From: Asparagopsis taxiformis
Taxonomy: Eukaryota; Rhodophyta; Florideophyceae; Bonnemaisoniales; Bonnemaisoniaceae
NCBI GenBank assembly: GCA_030407315.1
Contig: JALQPE010002126.1
Coordinates: 1 to 64,000 of the forward strand
DNA: 64,000 bases
Direction of reading: 5' to 3'
Shown: positions 28,488-38,000 of the stretch, in pieces
Layout: every line of letters begins with the position of its first letter
Numbering within the stretch: position 1 is the first letter of the stretch
Made by a program: the position numbers and the translations under genes
Notes under the pieces: model-generated
Database searches by the model: none
The model's input: only the letters and a program-made list of their open reading frames with translations
Told to the model about the DNA's origin: nothing

Positions 28488-31400
28488 CGAATATACACGT
28501 GTATTTCGAGGAGGATGAGGCGCCCGAAATTCATTTGCAAAACTGGCGGTAGGGGAAAATATCTGTACTCCGATTCAAGCGCCCTAATGAGGCCAATACA
28601 ACGTGTTGTGTGTCGTCCACGTGTCCATATCCTGTTTGCGGACACTACTCATACTCAATTTCTATTCGACGTGTCTCAAGTGCCATACAGAAAGTACACC
28701 CGGACCACGGTTCGTGTACACTGTGTCATGCCATGGTGTATCATTCGTACACTACCAACAAATGCAGCGCATAGTGTACTCGTTTGAACAAACTGTTGCA
28801 CCCGCGCGGGGGCAATAGCAAGCGTTGAGTGCCGATCCGGCACCGCCCTCACCAAGTTCAGACAACACTACCACCAGTCGAGCTCAAGTCGTCCAGTGTG
28901 TAGCCGTTTTCCGATCGTTTTGAACGCGAAACAGGCGTTGGCAATGATGCCAAATCCTCTCTAATCGCCACCTAACATGCTGCCATGTTGCGCTCGATGA
29001 CTGCATTCACAGCGCCCCCTCCGTATGCAGCATCCATCACCTGATCAACTCGCAGTCCACAGCTGAACAGAACTAATACCCCCTGATTCCGCTCGCAAAA
29101 TCTATCCTACACTGTTGTGCTGGAGTTCTGCAAGAGGGAATGATTCTTCATCCTGTGACTGCACGCGCGTACTGACACATCGTTTGCGTTCGACCCGTGT
29201 GTCCGACGCAGGCTGTGAGGCGGTAGGAAATTGATTTGTGCGGGATATCATGCAGCAATAACTTAGTTGTTCCCATGCGTAGTTTGCGACCTGCGTTGCG
29301 CTCGTCTTCAGCAATATTCCAAGTCCACTGTTGATCCATTTGGTGTTGGATAAATACATTTATCCTCGTATAACCACTAAGTCACACCGGACATGTGGTT
29401 CATTGGTTTTACATTTGGTGACTACAATTGCTGGGCAGATTTCATATCTCTGCATGCGGAGTGGAGTGGATAGCCACTTGACAATCATCCCCGGCTAGTG
29501 TAGTTTGCACATATACGGGCACTTTGGCCGACATGACGTTCCACATCCCTTCGCTTTACTTGCGCCAGCGGCCGTTGTAGGCGGACATCTGTTCCATCCT
29601 GCAAGCAGTAATCCAACCAAGCATGGCTATTCACAACTCGAAGACGAGCGCATTGTCCGAGTGCACTGTTCTGCTGCACACTCTACCCATCCCTACATCG
29701 TTACACTACCTCCAATCTATGTACCACATAATTCCGTTCGCATTCCACGACTTGCTCCAATACGAATCGTCACTGCACAATAATAAATGCATTCGCGGGG
29801 TGCGTCAACGGACCAGCACCTCTGCTGGTTTCCAGACGCATCCCTGTCTCCACGATCGTGTTCTCAATCTCGTCTATAAACCTGTCCTGTTCCCTTCTTT
29901 TGCACTGCCCTCATCTTTCAACTTTTCTGATATCTACAGAGCAGGTACCACTGAAAGAAGCTGCTACACATTGAACGCCATCAATGTTTGCAGTCTAGTA
30001 CCATGTGGTTGTAAATTTCGCGCTGTCGTAGTACTCGGAAGAGCAATGGTGCTGGTGCAGTTCAGACAGTCAATCCGGTCTCGAACAACAATTATTGGAT
30101 ACATCAGGCTACAAGTATGAATAGAGTGTGCGTAGCGTATGCGGAACTAAACTAATTTAGTTTAAGAGCGAATGTATCCAACCATGAGTTGATGGAATAG
30201 AGTGTGGCATGGAATGGATCACGCAGTCACAAGTGTCGCAGTGCAGAACCTGAGAAACGCGTGCAGCCGCTCAACGACATCAACACTCAGCGGCCACAAC
30301 AAACACATTCAGTCGTGTGACGCAACCAGTGCGCGCACTCAGATATACTCCATGGTAAAACAAATTGTCCAAGCACTTCGCCTCGGCACTATTATAGCGT
30401 CGCACATGGTGGTGCTGACGCGACGCGGCGGCTCGCACGACAAGTACAGTGTACACACTGCCGCGCTCTCTTGCTGCGCACACGCAGAAAATTCGCATCC
30501 ACTATCATGGGCAACGACAACAATTGCTGTCGAGCGCTACCGCAGTCGCGACAACGCTTTGGCACGAACACGGACTGCAACTCTGGGGAGTGCGCACGAC
30601 AACGCGAAGCGTCTCCTGCGATGGTGTCGATTCGACACTCTTGTGATGTTCGGTAGTGTATGGTTTGATGTCAGTGTCAATTGGAGTTTCCAAACATTTC
30701 ACACTCAGTTTTCATATTTTCACAATCGCTTTGGCTTGGAATCGCACTGTACACCCGAGTGACCAGTCCGCGTCAGCTCAATCGTCGAACACATCTCGAC
30801 AAACTCCGCTTTGCGTCCATCGAGGTGCGCCCATCATGTTCCGACAACCTGCACGCCAGTTTCCATCCCTGCGCCATCCCAACTGAAAATCCATCCCCCG
30901 ACATGGCGCCGATGGCCGCAACATTGTCAATTGTTGTCTGCAAACAGCGCATACGTCTCGTGTAGCAGTCTCAACCTCGCAAGCACTTCCTGACTTCTAG
31001 CGATTGATTGTGCCCCATGTCGAACACACAATTGTGCCTTGTGCAGGGATGTTCGCTGTGTCGGAGCGCACGTAGGTGTGACTGAACATGGTCGACTGTT
31101 GCTCGCGCCGTTTGTGAAGATGTGTACTGAAGCCAGTGCGTACCATGATGGGTGTGAAATCCGAAACGCTGCGAGGTGCACCGTATACGTCAACTGGCTG
31201 TCTGTTTTCAGCCTACGTACGAAATCATCACGTGCACGTATCGACCCCCGGTTTGTAACGACAGTCTTGACAGCATTCACCCAAACCGAAGCCAACATCT
31301 CGTATAGCGGTCGTGCTGCATTTGAAAACGTAGCGTCTGCTTCACACACTGTCACCATTGCAGCTCGTCCGTTTCAACCAAAGCTTAATAAATTCCAGCA

Positions 31401-31490
31401 CTACTACTACTCCAACCTGCATCCTCCATCACACTTTTTTTCATTTTGAACATTCCTTTATCATCTTTCTATCTTTCACTCTACTATTTC
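28488..31490. other. 3-kb stretch without recognisable gene
   Basis: Apart from the presumed 5' edge of Retro-3 (to about 28550) I recognise nothing. Frames such as 30202-30762 (186 codons) overlap others on both strands and carry no motif. A small perfect palindrome AAACTAATTTAGTTT sits near 30147. This may be host intergenic DNA or very old element remains. Confidence 0.45.
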
Positions 31491-31967
31491 TTATCCACGC
31501 GCACTATTAGGACCCGAAGCTCGCCCATTCTTCAGACGATCCATCACCTCCACAATCGCATCCCCGATCTTCTCGATAAATTGCACGTGCGCCGCCTTCT
31601 CTTCTTCCTTCTTTCCATTCGTCACTTTCGCCTCGTTCTCGATACCAGTCACCCCCCTCAGCGACTGTAGAACTTGCAGCACATCACGAAATTCATATTC
31701 GCGCTCATCCACCATACGCTCCAGAAACCCTTTCACCAAAAACAAATTCTCCCCACTATCGTTCACAACTTTGAACAGCGTGTTCTTGTCTCTACAGTCA
31801 TCCGAGTGTGACGAGTAGCTTGGAAAACGGCAAGGCGATGGTGAACTTGTCAGCACCGGCGTGGCTGATGAGGACTTCGTAGACTTCATCTGCTTTGGTG
31901 TCTGTGATCTGTGATGGGGTTGAATGGGGTTTGGCAGAGGAGCGGTGTAGGGTGAGGTTCGTCGCAC
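31491..31967 (-). CDS. Hypothetical 158-residue frame after the WD40 gene
   Basis: Begins 8 bases past the stop of the WD40 reading frame, in another frame. The N-terminal third is Ser/Pro-rich. The rest is charged and helical (LVKGFLERMVDEREYEFRDVLQ and IEKIGDAIVEVMDRL, motif ends about residues 95 and 143). It could be a separate small gene, or the displaced C-terminal part of the NB-ARC/WD40 protein after a frameshift. No family recognised. Confidence 0.4.
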   Translation of the reverse strand: MRRTSPYTAPLPNPIQPHHRSQTPKQMKSTKSSSATPVLTSSPSPCRFPSYSSHSDDCRDKNTLFKVVNDSGENLFLVKGFLERMVDEREYEFRDVLQVLQSLRGVTGIENEAKVTNGKKEEEKAAHVQFIEKIGDAIVEVMDRLKNGRASGPNSARG

Positions 31968-31975
31968 GATGGGAG

Positions 31976-32882
31976 TTAGGTACTCTCAGTGACTAGATCA
32001 ATGTAGCACATACCCCTCTCTCGTGTTAAAAGATATAATCGAGATGAATCAGCAATGTAATGGGCTCCAAGCACATTACCCTCCATGGTGGCTATAGTGA
32101 CAGATAAGTCGCCTTGATCGTATTTCACATTCGGCGGATATCCGAAGGATAATCCGTCGAACTCATTGTTGCACACCAAGCGGGGAGTTGACGTGCTGTC
32201 CATTGCATTCCTATCACCGTCCAGCTGTGCTTCGTCGATGGGCTCTCCCGACGACGCGTTCCAAGACATTGACTTCGTATGGGCAGCTGCCGATTTCCAG
32301 CGAAATATGTTCAGGTTTGCGGCTGCATAAGCTGAAACAACGCTATCGTCGGAACTGAGCAACAGTGTCCTAATACCACGCTTCAGATTTCCTTGTGTCA
32401 TTCTGCTCGAGGCACCAGATCTAGAGGAGTTCAATCGGGCATCCCGTTCAACAGATGTCAACGAAAACGCCCATTCCTCAAGTTCAGAGAGCGAACGGAC
32501 AACATTTCCATTCCGGCTGTCAATGATGTATACATAACAACTATTCTCAAGAGAATATGCGACGATTCGCTGGTCGTTCGACACAGCGAGTGATTCAGGC
32601 CAATGGAAATTGGAAATTGTGACACTCGAAATAACGCGATCGATGCGCTCTGACACGTCACACACGTTCCGTATCTCCATCTGCCTCGACCGATAATTGA
32701 ACGTCAACATTGTTGACCCATCCTCCGAAACAGCGAATCGGTTTATCCCCGGGAGAAACATATTATCGGAATCGTCGCTGCTGCTGACTTGTTGAACATC
32801 CCAAACTTGCACTCGGTTCCCACGCAACGCGAACAGTTCCGAACCATCCACTAGCCACAACGACTTGATGCCATGTATCGAC
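31976..32882 (-). pseudogene. WD40 C-terminal part of NLR gene, beyond MULE
   Basis: About 300 codons continuing the WD40 propeller of 41831-42678. Repeats with recognisable ends include RVQVWDVQ, then YVYIIDSRNGNVV and a LNIFRWKSA strand. It has no ATG near its start because its first codons abut the transposon target duplication (32874-32882). The offset between the two host parts (8957 bases) is exactly what keeps them in the same frame, so before insertion the WD40 region was one exon. The stop lies at 31976. Confidence 0.85.
32874..32882. repeat. 9-bp MULE target duplication, left
   Basis: TGTATCGAC, identical to 41831-41839. Nine bases is the typical duplication length of Mutator-like elements. 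Confidence 0.95.
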
Positions 32883-33938
32883 GGGGAGCGAACAATTTAC
32901 CCACGGTGGAACGGGTATACTGTAGGCCTCTCTCAATCTTTCGCCCCTCTTTGTCAGCCAATCACCTTCCTTCGCCCCCCAAAAATGCCTCGGCCAATAG
33001 GTTTGCTTCGTCCCCCATTTGACAGAGCTTGTCGCACTCTTATTTGTTGTTCCCAAAATATGTCGAAAAAACTGCTCAGGTGCCATGCGCTCAAATAGCC
33101 TCGTTTCGTGGGCCTCCGCTCCGTTAGGCTCCCGCTCTTTTTCCGTGACAGCTCTCCGTGACCAGCCTCCATTTTCCGCCTCACCCTTTTCCCAAAAACT
33201 GAAAACCCATTTTCTACTTTCTCCCCTCCGAAACTTTCCAGTTTTTCACCATCTCAAAAACTGTGGAAAACATTCACCGCCGCTATGCTCTGACAGATCA
33301 TCACATCCACGCGGTCCGTATTCCGTGGACCCGCCACGCCTGCGGGTCACATTACCAGCGCGGCACACCCAACTGGTGTCGTCATCACCCCTTTCTCCAA
33401 ATTCCATCAAGCACCCATGACGTTAGTGTCTACCACACTGACACACACTGCATTTTCTCCCGACGCACCGTTCGATTTTCAAACAGATCTCCCGGTTCAG
33501 ACGCACGAAAGCACGTTTATATCTTCACAGCCGTATACCGTCGATCCATTTTGGCGCTTCACGAAGCTGTCACCACTTTCCGCGCGGCACTGAAACATCT
33601 GCTGATAACGGAGTGATCCTCCGACCACCCGCTCTATAAATACTCCATTTATCTTTTCTCCCGATACATTCCTAGCTTTTATACTACTGACGCTTTTGCA
33701 CAGCGAAGCTACTATCAGAGTCAAACAGGTGAGGCGGAAATCTATGAATATTAATTCCAACGCGCGCACTGGAAGAGAAACAGGGAGCCCCGCAAATAGT
33801 ATTCAGGAAAAGTAAGTGACCTGAACGTTCTTCTTCAATACGATGACAAACATGCGAAATAGAACAAACATCATGAACTGACAGCAGCTGATTCTGGGCC
33901 GAGAAACAGAAGAACTTCGTACAGCATCTCACTGTAAT
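32883..33938 (+). repeat. MULE left TIR (1056 bp)
   Basis: Inverted copy of 40775-41830. Homology breaks just after CTCACTGTAAT, where the arms read TTCCAC against CTCCGC. Frames inside are duplicated in both arms and are not genes. Confidence 0.94.
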
Positions 33939-35091
33939 TTCCACGCATTTGAAGGGAGAAGCAGAGAGAAGAATAAAAATCAAGCAACATCAGAGCATCT
34001 GTCTGCCATATATATCTATTTGCACTCAATCGATGAGTTGGAAAGGCATTAAGAGTCCAGTTCAAGTTCCAATCAAATATAATGGATTCATCCAGGAATT
34101 GTCTCTGGAAACTGCTACACAAGTTTGGAGAATGCCCTCTAGGGCTTGGAAGTGTATACAGAAACTTATTCCCGATAAAATATCTGGAACTATCTTGTTC
34201 TGGGAGAAGTTCTGGGGATGTAGAAGGAACCACGAAAACGTACTATTCTTTCCTTTTACTTTTAAATTTCCCAGCGAATGTGTTTCTGAAAGTTGTCAGT
34301 GGAGCACGTTAAGGTTCTCAATGGATTGAATGAACCCAAACGATGTGCATGAAAGTTTTAATCTTCGTATATCAAGAAATATGAGCAGTGCTTCATGATA
34401 TTTTTCAAATAACATTGCTACAATGGAGAATCTACAAGGTGTCATGTGACAAATAGGCGGACAGAGGGATACTATTCATGGCCGCCCATGGCGTACAAGA
34501 TGGGCGATCAATTCAAATGGAAGAGAGGAAAACATGTGAAGTGGATCTTGATGAAGAATTCTGTACTTCGGTGACTTCAATTTCCCTCGTATGTATTTGC
34601 GAAGAAATTGAAAATGATAAGAGGTTATGGATCTCGTTCGCCGAGGCGATTAAACTCTTTGTTTTACAGTTTTTCTCGTATAGGCTAGACGAAACAATGC
34701 TCTGAATTTTCCTTAGATTGATTCTATTCATCCCTCACTTGCTTAAGTTTTGAGTTGTTCAGAACCAGAATTGGGTTTTCCATGAACCTGAGTCAATAAA
34801 GTGGAGTTGGAGATCTAGGTTATGAAACGTGCTGGGAGGAAATCTACCATGAAATTCTTTCGGCAGTTTGATGTTTCGAATCTACTTGTCGACATGCACC
34901 AAAGTGTAGAACGTTGCCAATTTGATCTGGATATAGAAGAGAGACACAATGTATGGTATTCAGTCGTTTTTAATTGAATGGTGAACTTGGTACTTCAGGA
35001 CGCAGCAGGGGGCTTTATCCGACCCAACATGTTGAGTTCGCTAAAAAACGTAACACAGGAGCAACTCTATGATTTTTTCAGCTAGTAGAGC
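33939..35091. other. MULE 3' non-coding region
   Basis: 1.15 kb of AT-rich DNA between the left TIR and the transposase stop. It holds no motif-bearing frame and probably contains the polyadenylation region of the transposase gene. Confidence 0.6.
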
Positions 35092-38000
35092 CTACGGTTC
35101 GTTTCTATCCACAACATTAACAGCCATGCTGATAGCGTCTGCCGTGGATAGGTTCCTACGAAAGGAGTTAGTAGATCGTGCGTTTGTTGTATTCCCCTCA
35201 CCTCTCATCGAACCTGCAGGTGGAAAATTGTTACCATCTGATTTCCGGCCCCGCCTTTCATAAAATCCTCTCTTCCGTCGAGTTGAGCCTCTATTTCTAG
35301 GCCTCCGAACCGCTGGATTTTGAATGTTTCGATTTAAAATCATATTATCCGCATCACTTTGAATTGTAGATAGAGCTGCTGTTTGGTAGCTGTTTCCGAG
35401 AGGACGATCCAATGCAACTCCTGCCGTAGGATCATCACCACGGGAGACGTTGGCCAGTACCGTTGCCAGTAGCGAACCAAAAGAGTGTCTCATATGAGGC
35501 CCACGCGTCTCAAGACATCGAAAGATCTGATCGAAAATAGCTTTTTGGTTACTGTACTGAACTCGCATTCTCAGAAAGGTGTCCGCATCGAAGCCCTGCC
35601 CCAACCTCATTCTAGGAATTTCAGTACTGTCGGGAGTGTTTTGTAAGCTTGGGTATGTGCTTTTTTGCACTGGATTGGTAAACGAAGGATCTCCAGCCTG
35701 AGTAGCGGCTGAATTGAATCGCGTTTGGATGTATTCATCCCTCCATTGTCGCCTATCACGCTTCCAATATACATGGAATACGTCAGAAAGTTGGATGCAG
35801 CCACGATCATCAAAAAATGATTTGAGAGCACTGTTTGTTCGTATGCATGTCGGAAGTTGGACGATGACCCTAGTCAAATGGCTGCATGGAATACCAGAAG
35901 TAAGTTGAAACGGACAAGAGCACGAAAAGCATAATTTGCCGCTGTCTGCCTCATTCCACAAGATGACTTCCGCTCTCTGAACTCCATTTGCACTATCTTT
36001 TTCAAGGAAAAAAGTTACAGCAGCGACCGCACCGTCACCAAAATCTTCGGAAGTTCCTTCACTACCTTGGTGAATTGATGGGGAAGCTTGAACTGATGTT
36101 CGAACAATCTGCCATGAAACCGATGTTCGAAAGCTAAGCTTGTGGAAATTCTCAATAGCGTAGTTGGTAAACTCGAGCATGAATTTTTCCAAATCAGTTG
36201 GTCGCTTGTAAATTGCAGTTCCTTCGATGAGAAGCTTCACTGATCTTGAAACTTTGTAGGTCTCGTTGATTCTTTCTGCTTCGTGTAAATCTGTCAGTCT
36301 TTTCATTTCAAGCGGTACTAAACCGAGTGGTACGTTACGTTGAAGTATTGTGGATCGAAAGACAGAATTAAAACATTCGCTGTATCCGCTACCTTGGAAT
36401 AGAAACCTAAGTCCGCACCTTGTCCGGTTGTAGCAGTGAATCACGAGCTGATGTAGCTTCATATACAACATTTGATACCATCTCGGATAATCTTTGACAT
36501 CCATACCATGAAAATAAATCTCTTCAAATGCTTCTCTCCGGCTCATGAATACCTGCTCCGTTCGACTTTGGCGTAGCGTATGCAAGTCTCTTGACATGAG
36601 TCGATGTACATCCGATAACGGGCTTCCCTGTGGCAGAGCAGTGCGGGACAGAACATCGTTTCCATTGCCTACCCTCCTAGCAAGTGATTGGTCTCCGTGT
36701 TTCGCTATGAACGATGAAACGTTTTTCATTTGGTTCATATTTATGTGCCACTCGTCCAACATCACATAGGCAAGAGGCCAAACCTTCCGGGCAGCATTTA
36801 TTCCTGCTAGATCTTGGTCCATGGCGACGACGTTTGGAGGTGCAGGACACATATGATTGAATTGCTCCATTGCCCAAACCATACTGTTTTCGGTCTGATC
36901 GAAAAGCACGCCCATCATATATATCACATTACGTCCTTCGTTCGTGCGTCCTGCAAATCCAATTAGAGGTAGCCCATATACGTTAGCGACTGATTTGCAA
37001 TCGATAGATATCCCGGGAAGTATACCGTTCATTTCATACAAATCGCGCCATTCCGCTAACGCCCACACAACTGAATGCAAACTGTTCTCTTGAGTTAGCC
37101 GGATGCTATAGAACGTCCTGGCATTGTTTTGTTGTAGTTCTGTCAAGTTTCGAATCAGTATCATACAGTCTTGTTCATAAGGGTGATTGCGGCGATGTCG
37201 GTAGGAGATATAACGTCGTAACCTAGCCCTGTGGACTGTGATGTTGTACTTATCCTCTATATATCTGGTAACATCGCGGCATCGAATGTAAGAAACTTGA
37301 CTCATTTCCACTGCCGCGCGTAGAGCGTCAGGTGGAATTGCTGACCTAATAACAGCGAGGTCTGGATCATGGTCATGGTATCCATTAATAATCGTCATTA
37401 CGTGTTGAATAGTTTGCGCCTCACTGGAACCGACATCTCCAAAACCATTTCCATCTGTTCTTTCAAGAAAGAACCCCCGTATCCGGCATTCAAACTTGCA
37501 TTTCTTGTTCTCATGCCGATGCAGATAGGAGCAGTTCAATGTAGCTTGTCGAATAAAACGACGGGATGAGTCATAAAACAAGGAGCGCCGAACAAAAACA
37601 CGATATCCATAGCTTCTTGAAATATGTTTTAGCGTTGGTATTAGTCCCGTACTGTCGTTTCCATCGAAAGCCCTGGTCCCAGATACCATCGCCTCAGATG
37701 AGCTCGTTCTCATTTCTTGTTTCTCTTGATCATCGGTCATATTTTCGTCTGAAACTGTTCGAAGCACTCCCTCAGCGTCCTCTAGAGCATTGGAAAAACT
37801 ATTTGGCGCTCCTGTTGTGATAGCTTTCCTTTCGAGAATCCGCGGTTTTTCTGACGCTAAGCACATGGATAGATCACGATTTCGTTCGCGCAAGTTAATT
37901 GCCGTATCCCCCTCATCGAATACTGCGGGTGCTCTATGTTCTATTTCTTGTTCCGTTCGAACCACACTTCCAGCCTTCTCAAGAAGCCTTGACTTGCGGT

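Noticed and set aside
30202..30762. 186-codon plus-strand frame in the gene-poor stretch
   Set aside because: Overlaps several frames on both strands, composition is irregular and no motif was recognised.
33019..33420. 133-codon frame found twice (also at 41293-41694)
   Set aside because: Both copies lie in the MULE terminal inverted repeats; duplication reflects the TIRs, and no motif is present.
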